A stretch of 64,000 bases of DNA from Actimicrobium sp035984655. GTDB lineage: Bacteria > Pseudomonadota > Gammaproteobacteria > Burkholderiales > Burkholderiaceae_D. Below the pieces are notes generated by a model. The model had not been told where the DNA came from, did no database searches, and worked only from the letters and a program-made list of their open reading frames with translations. The position numbers were made by a program, and so were the translations under genes. Location of the stretch: NCBI RefSeq assembly GCF_035984655.1, contig NZ_JAXCHT010000022.1, positions 16,806 to 80,805 of the forward strand, given 5' to 3'. This document shows positions 1 through 8,068 of this stretch, piece by piece. Each line of letters begins with the position of its first letter. The first letter of the stretch is position 1.

Positions 1-327
1 GCCCTTGCGCCGTGCGATCCACGGCAAGGCATGCAGTCCTTCATGTCGCAACAGGCCCAGCAGCGTATGCCAGGCCGGATGGAATTCGACCTGGTCGAGG
101 CGCTGTCCGCGGCTGTCGTGCGTCGCCAGTTCAGGTTCGTGGCGGTTGGCCAGCGCGGCCGTTTGCCGCAGCCCGGCACTGCTGAGCGACAGGCCAACCC
201 GGCTCATGTCGTCATCCGCCCACGCCGCGTCATTTTGCAGCAGCGCGTCACGCAGGACCGGGTCGGTGCGGTACAGGTTGTAGTCGATCAGATCAGGTAC
301 TTGATTGGTGACGCTATGGGTGGACAT
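1..327 (-). CDS. AidB-like acyl-CoA dehydrogenase, N-terminal fragment
   Basis: This is the first 109 codons of a minus-strand gene that leaves the window at base 1. The translation has the N-terminal layout of the AidB/isovaleryl-CoA dehydrogenase branch: VTNQVPDLIDYNLY near the start, then LATHDSRGQRLDQVEFHPAW, then HEGLHALPW. AidB proteins are flavoproteins of the acyl-CoA dehydrogenase superfamily, linked in E. coli to the adaptive response to alkylation damage. The start at 327 is preceded by a GGAG about eight bases upstream. The FAD-binding and catalytic parts lie outside the window, so activity cannot be judged. AidB family membership is fairly secure; the substrate is unknown. Confidence 0.8.
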   Translation of the reverse strand, partial: MSTHSVTNQVPDLIDYNLYRTDPVLRDALLQNDAAWADDDMSRVGLSLSSAGLRQTAALANRHEPELATHDSRGQRLDQVEFHPAWHTLLGLLRHEGLHALPWIARRKG

Positions 328-889
328 GTTGCGGGCTCCAGGAGGATTGAATGCCCAGTCTAATGCGGATTCGTCGCAGAATCGCAAATTATTCAAATGC
401 CAACGCCGGGTTTTAATGCGTAATAAAAGATTAATTAATCCGCCGACGCGCGGTCGTTTCGCATCTGAATTAAATGAATGATATTCAAGACTGATAACGG
501 AATTTCAGTCGCCGATCTCGCGACAAAAAGTTCTCGCTAAAAAGGTTAAATATTTGCACCGATGACCAACGGTTCCGTTGCGAAACAAAATAGTGTGACG
601 TAACCTTTCTTTGCACCAAATGCTTCGCCTCGCGGAAACATGCCATCGGTTTCCGGGTTGGGCGAAGTTGTTGGGTGAAGTTGTCCGGTTTTCCTTCTGT
701 CGTTGCATGTTGAAAAGGCACACCCGGATTAAGCATCGGGTTTTCCGCCAGTCCTTCCTCCGCTGACCGCAGCAAATGCGAATGGGCCCTAACGCCCCTC
801 GGGGCATCGCTTTGCCTGAAAAAAGCACGGCCCGGCGCGTGTCGCCTTGTTCGTGATCCAGATGTCTTTTATCAAACCATGGGAGTCTT
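328..889. other. intergenic region between divergent genes
   Basis: This stretch of about 560 bases separates the divergent aidB-like gene and the Tat-exported protein gene. The part from about 380 to 600 is clearly more AT-rich than its surroundings, as expected for a promoter region. Two overlapping minus-strand open frames here (485-775 and 505-828) look like noise in composition and lack good ribosome sites. I see no tRNA, riboswitch or terminator. It probably holds the two divergent promoters. Confidence 0.5.
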
Positions 890-1960
890 ATGAAACGTCG
901 TCAATTTCTCGTCAGCTCGTCCGTCCTTGCCCTGAATGGCGTGCTGTTGGGTTCTAGTAAAGAAAGCCTGTCCCAGTCGGTGGCTGCCATTGATCCCGTT
1001 GCCGAAATAAAAAAATTGAGAATTGCCTCCGGGACGTTCGCCGGCGCGTATTTGATTGCGCCGGCTGGCCGCATAAACTGGTACTTCACCAATCTCGGTA
1101 TTCTGCCGATCATCCAGTATCTGAATGCCGCCGATCTTGATTTATATATTCGAACCTATCTCGACTTGTATTTGCGTCGACTGGAGCCGAACTCGTCAAT
1201 CCAGGACATCAATTTCAGCGGCGCGCCGACCGGTGCATTTCAACTGGTGCTGGCCGATTCCGACGACTCCTACGCGGCAACCACGCTGTCGATCGTTGCA
1301 CGCTATTTGCGCGCCAGCCAGAACTGGACGTGGTGGGACGCCAACAAGGTCAAACTGAAAACCATGGCGTACCGCAATCTCGCCATGGCGATGAAGTCCA
1401 ATGGCATGTCCAGCGTGTTTCAGGCGCCGCGCAACAGGGCAAATTCATTGGGCTACCTGATGGATAACTGCGAGGTCTATCGGGGGCTGCGCGATTACGC
1501 TGCACTGTTGCGCGAACGCGGTGAAACCATCGACGGCAATTACTACAATGCCTTCGCCACCCGCATCACCGATCGCATCAAGCTCAGCCTGTTCGATACC
1601 ACCCGCAGCGGGTTTATTCCGAGTGACGGCGACAACCGCGCCGGCATTGCGTTTTATGCCGACACTACGTGCCAGGTGTTTCCGCAGGCGTTTGGCCTGT
1701 CGGAGCTATCGGCTTACTTCGACAAGGCCTGGGCCTATTTGAACAAGACCACGCCGGGCTGGGAAGACGGCCGCTACGACGCGTATCCGTGGGCCGTTCT
1801 TGGCTTTGTTGCGGCCAGGCGCGGTGCGACGGCGCAGGCGCAAACGCAGATGCGCATGGTGGAAAACAGATTCGCCGGCGACCGCGGTGTCGTGACGATC
1901 AACGAGCTGGGTTTTTACCAGCGCACAAAAAGCGTGATGGCTGGTCGCACCGACACCTGA
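890..1960 (+). CDS. Tat-exported protein, possible six-hairpin glycosidase fold
   Basis: The 356-residue product begins MKRRQFLVSSSVLAL, a twin-arginine-type export signal followed by a short hydrophobic stretch, so it is probably periplasmic. A GGGAG lies six bases before the ATG. The mature part is rich in aromatic residues and helix-forming segments, with motifs such as NWTWWDANK, GFIPSDGDNR and GRYDAYPW. These resemble the helical toroid of six-hairpin glycosidases (GH8-like). That comparison is by eye only and no catalytic residue can be assigned. The gene stands alone between the aidB-like gene and dnaX. I do not recognise a specific family. Confidence 0.6.
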   Translation: MKRRQFLVSSSVLALNGVLLGSSKESLSQSVAAIDPVAEIKKLRIASGTFAGAYLIAPAGRINWYFTNLGILPIIQYLNAADLDLYIRTYLDLYLRRLEPNSSIQDINFSGAPTGAFQLVLADSDDSYAATTLSIVARYLRASQNWTWWDANKVKLKTMAYRNLAMAMKSNGMSSVFQAPRNRANSLGYLMDNCEVYRGLRDYAALLRERGETIDGNYYNAFATRITDRIKLSLFDTTRSGFIPSDGDNRAGIAFYADTTCQVFPQAFGLSELSAYFDKAWAYLNKTTPGWEDGRYDAYPWAVLGFVAARRGATAQAQTQMRMVENRFAGDRGVVTINELGFYQRTKSVMAGRTDT

Positions 1961-2024
1961 GACAGGCTCAAGTCGGGGGGGATGTGGGGTAAAATCATGC
2001 TTTGCCGACAGCGTCCCCACCCCG

Positions 2025-3965
2025 ATGTCCTATCAAGTTCTCGCCCGAAAATACCGTCCCCGCAGCTTCGATACGCTGGTCGGGCAGGAGCACGTAGTGC
2101 GGGCGCTGACCCATGCGCTCGATACCGGGCGCCTGCATCACGCCTATTTGTTTACCGGTACGCGCGGGGTCGGAAAAACCACGCTGTCGCGCATCCTGGC
2201 CAAGTCGTTCAACTGCATTGGCAGCGACGGCCAGGGCGGCGTGACGTCGCAGCCCTGTGGCGTGTGCGATGCCTGCACCGCCATCGATGCGGGCCGCTTC
2301 GTCGATTACATCGAACTCGATGCCGCCTCCAATCGCGGCGTCGACGAAATGGCCCAGTTGCTGGAGCAGGCGGTGTACGCGCCGTCGAATGCGCGCTTCA
2401 AGGTCTACATGATCGATGAAGTCCACATGCTCACCAACCATGCGTTCAACGCGATGCTCAAGACACTGGAAGAGCCGCCCGAGCATGTCAAATTCATTCT
2501 TGCCACCACCGATCCGCAAAAAATCCCGGTGACCGTGCTGTCGCGCTGCCTGCAATTCAATCTCAAGCAAATGCCGCCCGGGCATATCGTCGCGCATCTC
2601 GATGACATCCTCGGCCAGGAAGGCATCGCGTTCGAGACGCCGGCGCTGCGCTTGCTGGCGCAGGGCGCGCATGGATCGATGCGTGACGCGCTGTCGCTGA
2701 CCGACCAGGCCATTGCGTACGCCGCCGGCACCGTCACGCTCGACGCCGTGCAGGGCATGCTGGGGGCGCTCGACCAAACGTATCTGGTTCGCGTGCTCGA
2801 TGCGCTGGCGCAAAAAGACGGTGCGGCCTTGCTGTCGGTGGCCGACGAAATGGCCGCGCGCAGCCTGTCGTACAACGGTGCCTTGCGTGATCTTGGCACG
2901 CTGCTGCACCGCATCGCGCTGGCGCAATCGGTGCCGGCCGCGTTGCCTGACGACTTGCCGGAACGTGCCGACATCCTGCGTCTGGCCGACTTGTTCGACG
3001 CCGAAGAAGTCCAGCTGTTTTATCAAATCGTGGTGCACGGACGCAATGAGCTGGGCCTGGCGCCAGACGAGTACGCCGGCTTTTCGATGACGCTGCTGCG
3101 CATGCTGGCGTTCCGCCCGGCCGACGGCGGCGCCTTGCCAGCCCCGACGCCGACGCCGCGCCCGGCGCCAGCGCCGGCTGCACGCTTGAGCGCGGCGCCA
3201 CAGGCGGTGACCAGCAGCGCGCCGGTCGCGCGCGCGACGACGCCGGTCAATGCAGCGCGCGCAGCGGCGATGGATGCGGTGCGCGGGATTACCCGACCCA
3301 ACGGCGGCGTCGCTGCCGCGCCGCCCGTGCGTCCCGTTGCGGCGAAAGCCGAACCGAAACCACGTATCGCCACGCCTGCGCCGTGGGACGATGCGATGCC
3401 GCCGATGGGCGAGTTCCCGGATGCCGCCGAACCCGTTGCCGTGGCGGCGCCGACGCCAGCCCCGCTGCCAAAAAAACCTGAATTTGTCGCTCCCGTGGCC
3501 GCGCCCGAACCCGTCGCGCCATTGGTATTGACGCCGATTCCGGCCTTGAACTGGGACGGTGACTGGCCGACGCTGGCGGCCCTGCTGCCAGTACGAGGCG
3601 TGGTGCAGCAGCTGGCCTTGCAGGCCGAGCTGATCCAGTGCAGTGATGGCGACGACATCGAAATCGCACTGCGGGTGCCGCTCGAAACGCTGGCCTCGGC
3701 CGCCAACGTCGACAAGCTGGCGACCGCGTTGAGTAGCCACTTCAATCGGCCCCTGCGCGTGCGCATCGAAATCGGCAATGTCCGTCACAGCGCCAATGCC
3801 CGTGGCCAGGCCGAGCGCGCCGAGCGACAGCGCCAGGCTGAACAGCAAATTCAGGCCGACCCGTTTGTGCTGGCGATGATGCGCGAATTCGGCGCCACCG
3901 TGGTACCCGGCTCGATCCAATCCCTACAAGACAATCCGATGAACAGCAAGGAGCAGCGACCATGA
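2025..3965 (+). CDS. dnaX: DNA polymerase III subunits tau and gamma
   Basis: DnaX is the clamp-loader ATPase of the replicative polymerase. The N-terminus matches the family closely (MSYQVLARKYRPRSFDTLVG). The Walker A motif GTRGVGKTT is at residues 45-53, zinc-binding cysteines are at 64, 78, 81 and 84, the Walker B DEVH is at 131-134, and VTVLSRC is the sensor motif. A proline/alanine-rich linker (about 370-500) leads to the tau-specific C-terminal domain. The full product is 646 residues, normal for tau. The stop codon overlaps the ybaB start (ATGA), so translation is probably coupled. A slippery heptamer at codons 482-484 suggests a shorter gamma form. The function is certain; the dual product is inferred. 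Confidence 0.98.
   Translation: MSYQVLARKYRPRSFDTLVGQEHVVRALTHALDTGRLHHAYLFTGTRGVGKTTLSRILAKSFNCIGSDGQGGVTSQPCGVCDACTAIDAGRFVDYIELDAASNRGVDEMAQLLEQAVYAPSNARFKVYMIDEVHMLTNHAFNAMLKTLEEPPEHVKFILATTDPQKIPVTVLSRCLQFNLKQMPPGHIVAHLDDILGQEGIAFETPALRLLAQGAHGSMRDALSLTDQAIAYAAGTVTLDAVQGMLGALDQTYLVRVLDALAQKDGAALLSVADEMAARSLSYNGALRDLGTLLHRIALAQSVPAALPDDLPERADILRLADLFDAEEVQLFYQIVVHGRNELGLAPDEYAGFSMTLLRMLAFRPADGGALPAPTPTPRPAPAPAARLSAAPQAVTSSAPVARATTPVNAARAAAMDAVRGITRPNGGVAAAPPVRPVAAKAEPKPRIATPAPWDDAMPPMGEFPDAAEPVAVAAPTPAPLPKKPEFVAPVAAPEPVAPLVLTPIPALNWDGDWPTLAALLPVRGVVQQLALQAELIQCSDGDDIEIALRVPLETLASAANVDKLATALSSHFNRPLRVRIEIGNVRHSANARGQAERAERQRQAEQQIQADPFVLAMMREFGATVVPGSIQSLQDNPMNSKEQRP
3470..3521 (+). promoter_or_regulatory. 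probable programmed -1 frameshift site in dnaX
   Basis: Seven consecutive A residues occupy 3470-3476 in the register A AAA AAA, the canonical -1 slippery heptamer. After a -1 slip the next codons are ACC then TGA (3479-3481), so the ribosome would stop at once and yield a product of about 485 residues, the size class of gamma. This closely parallels the E. coli dnaX site. A possible stimulatory hairpin lies downstream (3496-3503 pairing with 3515-3521, one bulge), though at about 20 bases it is farther away than usual. No strong internal Shine-Dalgarno is visible upstream. Confidence 0.7.
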
Positions 3966-4288
3966 TGAAGAACCAGTTGGCAGGCATGATGAAAAAAGTC
4001 CAGTCGATGCAGGACGACATGAAGAAAATGCAGGACCAGCTTGCGTTGATTGAAGTCGAAGGCCAATCCGGCGCCGGACTGGTGAAGGTCGTCATGACCT
4101 GCAAGAACGACGTCAAGCGCGTCACCATCGATCCGTCGTTGCTGGCCGACGACAAGGACATGCTGGAAGACCTGGTGGCGGCCGCCGTCAATGACGCGGT
4201 GCGCAAGGCCGAGGCCCTGACCAGCGAAAAAATGGCGGGCGTGACTGCCGGCATGCCGATTCCACCCGGCTTCAAGATGCCGTTCTGA
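3962..4288 (+). CDS. ybaB: YbaB/EbfC family nucleoid-associated protein
   Basis: This 108-residue protein belongs to the YbaB/EbfC family of small dimeric DNA-binding proteins that sit between dnaX and recR in most bacteria. It shows the methionine-rich N-terminal helix (MMKNQLAGMMKKVQSMQDDM), the core segment VEGQSGAGLVKVVMTCKNDV and the C-terminal tail ending PPGFKMPF. Length and position are typical. The start overlaps the dnaX stop, and recR follows after seven bases, so the three genes form one transcription unit. The protein binds DNA with little specificity; its exact role is not settled for the family. Confidence 0.95.
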   Translation: MMKNQLAGMMKKVQSMQDDMKKMQDQLALIEVEGQSGAGLVKVVMTCKNDVKRVTIDPSLLADDKDMLEDLVAAAVNDAVRKAEALTSEKMAGVTAGMPIPPGFKMPF

Positions 4289-4295
4289 TGCATCG

Positions 4296-4892
4296 ATGAA
4301 GACCCCGTCGAGCCTCGATTTCCTGACCGATACCTTGCGCCGCTTGCCCGGCGTCGGCCCGAAATCGGCGCAGCGTATTGCGTATCACCTGATGCAGCAT
4401 GACCGCGACGGCGCCGCCTTGCTCGGTCGCGCCTTGACGCAGGCGGTCGAGCGGGTGCAGCATTGCAGCCGGTGCAATACCTTCACCGAAAATGCGGTCT
4501 GCGAAACCTGCCTCGATGGCGGGCGCGACGCCACGCTGCTGTGCGTGGTCGAAACACCGGGCGATCAGCTGATGATCGAACAGACCCTGACCTACAAGGG
4601 CTTGTACTTTGTGCTGATGGGACGGCTCTCGCCACTCGATGGCATTGGCCCGAAAGACATCCACCTCGACAAGCTGATCCTGCGTGCGGATGACGGCGTG
4701 GTCACCGAAGTCGTGCTGGCGACCAATTTCACCAACGAAGGCGAGGCCACCGCCCATTACATCAGCGAGACGATGAAGGCGCGCGGCCTCAAGGTCAGCC
4801 GCCTGGCGCGCGGTGTGCCGGTGGGCGGCGAACTCGAATATGTCGACGCCGGCACCATTGCGCGGGCCATGCTCGACCGTCGTACAACATGA
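4296..4892 (+). CDS. recR: recombination mediator RecR
   Basis: RecR works with RecF and RecO to load RecA at single-strand gaps. The 198-residue product has the N-terminal helix-hairpin-helix (LRRLPGVGPKSAQRIAYHL), a four-cysteine zinc finger (CSRCNTFTENAVCETC), a Toprim domain beginning LLCVVETPGDQLMIE, and the typical C-terminal RLARGVPVGGELEYVD with the Walker-B-like end. Length is normal for the family. It is the third gene of the dnaX-ybaB-recR run, and its TGA overlaps the ATG of the downstream CoA-transferase. Confidence 0.97.
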   Translation: MKTPSSLDFLTDTLRRLPGVGPKSAQRIAYHLMQHDRDGAALLGRALTQAVERVQHCSRCNTFTENAVCETCLDGGRDATLLCVVETPGDQLMIEQTLTYKGLYFVLMGRLSPLDGIGPKDIHLDKLILRADDGVVTEVVLATNFTNEGEATAHYISETMKARGLKVSRLARGVPVGGELEYVDAGTIARAMLDRRTT

Positions 4893-6127
4893 CGGTCGCT
4901 GCCGGACCGCTGGCCGGCATCAAGGTGCTGGAACTCGGCACCTTGATTGCCGGTCCGTTTTGCGCACGCATGCTGGCCGAGTTCGGCGCCGAGGTCATCA
5001 AGATTGAATCGCCTGACAGCGGCGACCCGTTGCGGCAATGGCGCGTGCTCAAGGATGGCACCTCGCTGTGGTGGTCGGTCCAGGCGCGCAACAAAAAGAG
5101 CATCACGCTCAATCTGAAAACGCCGCAGGCGCAGCAAATCGCGCGCCGGCTCGCGCTGGACGCCGACATCATCATCGAGAATTACCGCCCCGGCGTGCTC
5201 GAAAAATGGCAGCTTGGCTACGACCAGCTCAAGGCCATCAACCCGGCCACGATCATGGTGCGCCTGTCCGGCTACGGCCAGACCGGGCCGATGAAGGATT
5301 TGCCCGGCTTCGGCGCCATCGGCGAGTCGATGGGCGGTTTGCGCTATGTGTCGGGCCACCCGGACCGCCCACCGGTGCGGGTCGGCATTTCGATTGGCGA
5401 TTCGGTCGCGGCACTGCATGGCGTGATTGGCGCGATGATGGCGTTGCGCCACCGCGATGCCAGTGGTGGCCGCTGGAATGGCAAGGGCGGCGCCGACTGC
5501 AGCGCCGGGCAGGGGCAGATGGTCGATGTCGCGCTGTACGAATCGGTGTTCAACCTGATGGAGTCGCTGGTGCCCGAATTCGATCACGCCGGCATGGTGC
5601 GCGAACGCACCGGCGGCGCCTTGCCGGGGATTGTCCCGTCCAATACGTACACCACCGGCGATGGTGAAAACATCGTCATTGCCGGCAACGGCGACGCCAT
5701 CTTCAAACGCCTGATGCTGGCCATCGGCCGCGCCGATCTGGCCGCCGACCCGCAACTGGCGCGCAACGACGGGCGCGTGCCGCGCACTGCCGAAATCGAT
5801 GGCGCGATCCAGGCCTGGTGCACGACCCAGACCATCGCCTCGGCGCTGGCTGTGTTGCAGGCAGCCGATGTTCCGGTCGGAAAAATTTATTCAGTGCGCG
5901 ACATGATGAGCGATCCGCAGTTTCTGGCGCGCGATATGTTCGAACAGCACGCGTTCGCCGATGGCACGCCGGTGAAGTTGCCGGCGATCTCGCCGAAACT
6001 GTCGGCCACGCCAGGACAAACCCGCTGGCTCGGGCCTGCGCTCGGTGCGCATACGACAGAAGTATTGGCGGCATTGGGGTATGACGCGGCGACCATCGCG
6101 CAACTGCGCGCCGATGGCGTCGTCTGA
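4889..6127 (+). CDS. class III (CaiB/Frc-type) CoA-transferase
   Basis: The 412-residue product is a family III CoA-transferase, the group that includes formyl-CoA:oxalate and carnitine CoA-transferases. Landmarks are the N-terminal GPLAGIKVLELGTLIAGPF, the segment EVIKIESPDSGDPLRQW, KTPQAQQIARRLALDADIIIENYRPG, and the region around VDVALYESVFNLMES holding the conserved aspartate that forms the acyl intermediate in this family. The start overlaps the recR stop (ATGA), suggesting translational coupling with an otherwise unrelated DNA-repair operon. The CoA donor and acceptor cannot be told from sequence. Confidence 0.88.
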   Translation: MTVAAGPLAGIKVLELGTLIAGPFCARMLAEFGAEVIKIESPDSGDPLRQWRVLKDGTSLWWSVQARNKKSITLNLKTPQAQQIARRLALDADIIIENYRPGVLEKWQLGYDQLKAINPATIMVRLSGYGQTGPMKDLPGFGAIGESMGGLRYVSGHPDRPPVRVGISIGDSVAALHGVIGAMMALRHRDASGGRWNGKGGADCSAGQGQMVDVALYESVFNLMESLVPEFDHAGMVRERTGGALPGIVPSNTYTTGDGENIVIAGNGDAIFKRLMLAIGRADLAADPQLARNDGRVPRTAEIDGAIQAWCTTQTIASALAVLQAADVPVGKIYSVRDMMSDPQFLARDMFEQHAFADGTPVKLPAISPKLSATPGQTRWLGPALGAHTTEVLAALGYDAATIAQLRADGVV

Positions 6128-6151
6128 CCGGTTCAGGATCAATCAGGAGAC

Positions 6152-6292
6152 ATGATGAACAAAAATTTCTGGAAACAATTTGCGATTGCCCTGGCGCTTT
6201 TCCTGGCCGGCTACTTTACCTTCAACAGTTCCTTTTTTTCGCGTGGCGACAAGGTCTCGACAATCTCGGTCAGCCTTGCGGCGCAGACCTGA
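6152..6292 (+). CDS. 46-residue single-pass membrane peptide
   Basis: A small open frame starts with two consecutive ATG codons at 6152 and 6155, preceded by AGGAGA with good spacing. The product reads MMNKNFWKQFAIALALFLAG and onward, with one hydrophobic segment (about residues 9-28) flanked by positive residues, then a short polar tail ending in AAQT. It resembles small inner-membrane proteins, or an uncleaved signal anchor. It lies 24 bases after the CoA-transferase gene and could be its last cistron. I do not recognise a family. The ribosome site and composition make it believable, but it is short. Confidence 0.55.
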   Translation: MMNKNFWKQFAIALALFLAGYFTFNSSFFSRGDKVSTISVSLAAQT

Positions 6293-6296
6293 CGCA

Positions 6297-6345
6297 GAAC
6301 CGGAAAGCGATCTACACTTGAACCCGCAAGTGTAAAGAGCGGTTC
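6297..6345. repeat. nested inverted repeat
   Basis: An inner perfect 7-base inverted repeat (ACACTTG at 6314-6320 and CAAGTGT at 6327-6333) lies inside an outer 6-base repeat (GAACCG at 6297-6302 and CGGTTC at 6340-6345). It follows the small membrane peptide directly and precedes the CHRD lipoprotein gene by about 40 bases. No T tract follows on either strand, so it is not a classic intrinsic terminator. It could be an operator or an mRNA-end structure. Confidence 0.45.
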
Positions 6346-6383
6346 TGGTCATCCTGACGCACCCACCCGACAAGAGGAAAAAC

Positions 6384-6818
6384 ATGAGACATCAACGCAC
6401 TTCCATTTTCGCCGCCGCACTGCTGACTGTACTGCTTGCCAGCGGCTGTGCCGATATGGGCAGCAAGGCCGGCAGTGACGGCGTTGCCCTCAATGGCAGC
6501 AAGGAAGTCCCGCCCAATCCATCCGCTGCGACCGGTCTGGTCCGGATCGCGGTTGCCGCAGACCATTCAGTCAGCGGCGGATTGACCACCAGGGGGATCG
6601 AAGCCAAGGCGGCCCATATTCATCAGGCTGCACCCGGCATGAATGGTCCGGTCATTGTGGGCCTGACCAAGGCCGCGGATGACAGCTGGATCGTGCCACC
6701 CGGCGCCAAACTCACTGACGAGCAGTACGCCAGCTATCAAGCCGGCAATCTGTACGTCAATGTGCATTCGGCGCAGTTCCCGGGCGGCGAGATCCGGGCG
6801 CAGCTGAATTCGAAGTAA
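6384..6818 (+). CDS. CHRD-domain lipoprotein
   Basis: The 144-residue product starts with a signal peptide ending in the lipobox LASGC, so it is probably lipid-anchored at Cys22. The rest is a single CHRD domain (the repeat first described in chordin): LNGSKEVPPNPSAATGLVRI, GPVIVGLTK and the C-terminal LYVNVHSAQFPGGEIRAQL are diagnostic. The bacterial function of CHRD proteins is unknown. AGAGGA precedes the ATG. The gene appears to be alone, convergent with the hydrolase that follows. Confidence 0.88.
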   Translation: MRHQRTSIFAAALLTVLLASGCADMGSKAGSDGVALNGSKEVPPNPSAATGLVRIAVAADHSVSGGLTTRGIEAKAAHIHQAAPGMNGPVIVGLTKAADDSWIVPPGAKLTDEQYASYQAGNLYVNVHSAQFPGGEIRAQLNSK

Positions 6819-6824
6819 GGCGGC

Positions 6825-7607
6825 TCAGCCTGCGGGCGGCGTGGTCTCGGTCGGCAAATAGCGCTGACTCCACGCCGCGATGATTTGCGCCACGTACACG
6901 GCGTCGCTCTTGCGCGTCAGGAGATGATCGGCATCGTCGAGCGAAATAAAACTCTTCGGATGCTTGGCCGCCGTGAACAGGTGCAGCGCATTCGAGATAT
7001 CGACGGTGGTATCGTGCGGCGAATGCATGACCAGCAGCGCGCGGCGCAGATGACCGACTTTGGCGGTCAGCCGGTGCAGTGCTGCATCTTCGAGAAACTG
7101 GCGCTTGATGCGAAATGGGCGTCCCGCCAATTGCACTTCGGCCTCGCCGGCGGCATTGATTTCAGCCAGCTGATCACCAAACAGATGGGCCACGTGGGTC
7201 GGATCGCTCGGTGCGCCTATCGTCACGATGGCCTTGACCTCGGCGATTTCGCTGGCCGCGGCCAGTACCGCCGCGCCGCCCAGGCTGTGCCCGATCAACA
7301 GGGCGGGCGCTTGCCACTTGCTGCGCAAATGATTGGCCGCGGCAACCAGATCGGCGACGTTCGACGAAAAATTGGTATTGGCAAACTCGCCTTCGCTGGC
7401 GCCGAGTCCGGTGAAGTCAAAGCGCAACACTGCAATCCCATGTTCGGTCAGCGCTTGCGCGATACGGCTGGCGGCAAACACATCCTTGCCGCAGGTGAAG
7501 CAGTGCGCAAACAAGGCAATCGCGCGTATCGGTCCGTCCGGCGCATCGAAACGGGCGGCGAGCTTGTGTCCATCGGCCGCGGCAAAATCGGTACGTTCTG
7601 TTCGCAT
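6825..7607 (-). CDS. alpha/beta hydrolase, dienelactone-hydrolase-like
   Basis: This 260-residue alpha/beta hydrolase has the oxyanion segment FAHCFTCGKD, the nucleophile elbow GHSLGG, a possible acid in HSPHDTTV and the catalytic histidine in DDADHLLT. The HCFTCGKD motif is typical of a clade often fused or adjacent to OsmC-like proteins; no OsmC gene is present here. I chose the start at 7607 (MRTERTDF) because AAGGA lies about eight bases upstream. The longer frame to 7688 adds a residue stretch unlike the family. The substrate is unknown, and the role may be esterase or peptidase. Confidence 0.82.
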   Translation of the reverse strand: MRTERTDFAAADGHKLAARFDAPDGPIRAIALFAHCFTCGKDVFAASRIAQALTEHGIAVLRFDFTGLGASEGEFANTNFSSNVADLVAAANHLRSKWQAPALLIGHSLGGAAVLAAASEIAEVKAIVTIGAPSDPTHVAHLFGDQLAEINAAGEAEVQLAGRPFRIKRQFLEDAALHRLTAKVGHLRRALLVMHSPHDTTVDISNALHLFTAAKHPKSFISLDDADHLLTRKSDAVYVAQIIAAWSQRYLPTETTPPAG

Positions 7608-7765
7608 GACGAATCCTTGCATTGGGTGAGTGTGGTGCATTGCAGGTGAGTTGCAGGTGGCTTGACTATAGCGGAAGTCGACCCGCAAAACAGTCTCCGA
7701 TAAAGACGCTGGTCAGGGCCGATACTGCGTAAAATGTCGGCTTCCCATCCGCAAAGGCAATTTCC

Positions 7766-8032
7766 GTGAAAAAAACCGGCATGGCAAAGACAGACGCCAA
7801 GAAATTGATGGGCAAGACCACCGCGCCCGGCTTGAGTGCTTTCGAAAAAACCGACACTGTGGTGGTCGATCGGCGCGAGCAGCGCAAACGCGACCAGGCC
7901 GCCGGTCTGGTGCCGTTTGCCGTCAAGCTCAACAGCGCACTGGTGTTGCAGTTACAGGCAGCGGCCAAGGAGAAGAATGTGGATTTGAACACGCTGGTGG
8001 GTGACCTGCTGGCGGCTGCACTGGCCGGCTAA
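7766..8032 (+). CDS. small conserved-looking hypothetical protein
   Basis: The 88-residue product starts with GTG at 7766, preceded by AAAGG. An alternative ATG at 7781 would remove five residues. The N-terminal half is rich in lysine, arginine and threonine. The C-terminal half (FAVKLNSALVLQLQAAAKEK and beyond) looks like a strand followed by two helices, reminiscent of ribbon-helix-helix DNA-binding proteins. That is a pattern-level guess. It is divergent from the hydrolase gene and has no obvious operon partner. Confidence 0.6.
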   Translation: MKKTGMAKTDAKKLMGKTTAPGLSAFEKTDTVVVDRREQRKRDQAAGLVPFAVKLNSALVLQLQAAAKEKNVDLNTLVGDLLAAALAG

Positions 8033-8068
8033 ACGCCGCACCGCAGTCGCGGAACTGCGCTGGTTGTA

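Noticed and set aside
505..828. Minus-strand frame of 107 codons before the Tat-exported gene
   Set aside because: Its composition is unlike real proteins, it overlaps another frame and it lies in a probable promoter region.
1961..2024. Signal recognition particle RNA upstream of dnaX
   Set aside because: This gene is often near dnaX in betaproteobacteria, but the conserved GGAAGCAGCC loop region is absent and the gap is only 64 bases.
1995..3920. Minus-strand open frame of 641 codons opposite dnaX
   Set aside because: It mirrors dnaX and is rich in His, Arg and Gln with no domain; a GC-driven shadow.
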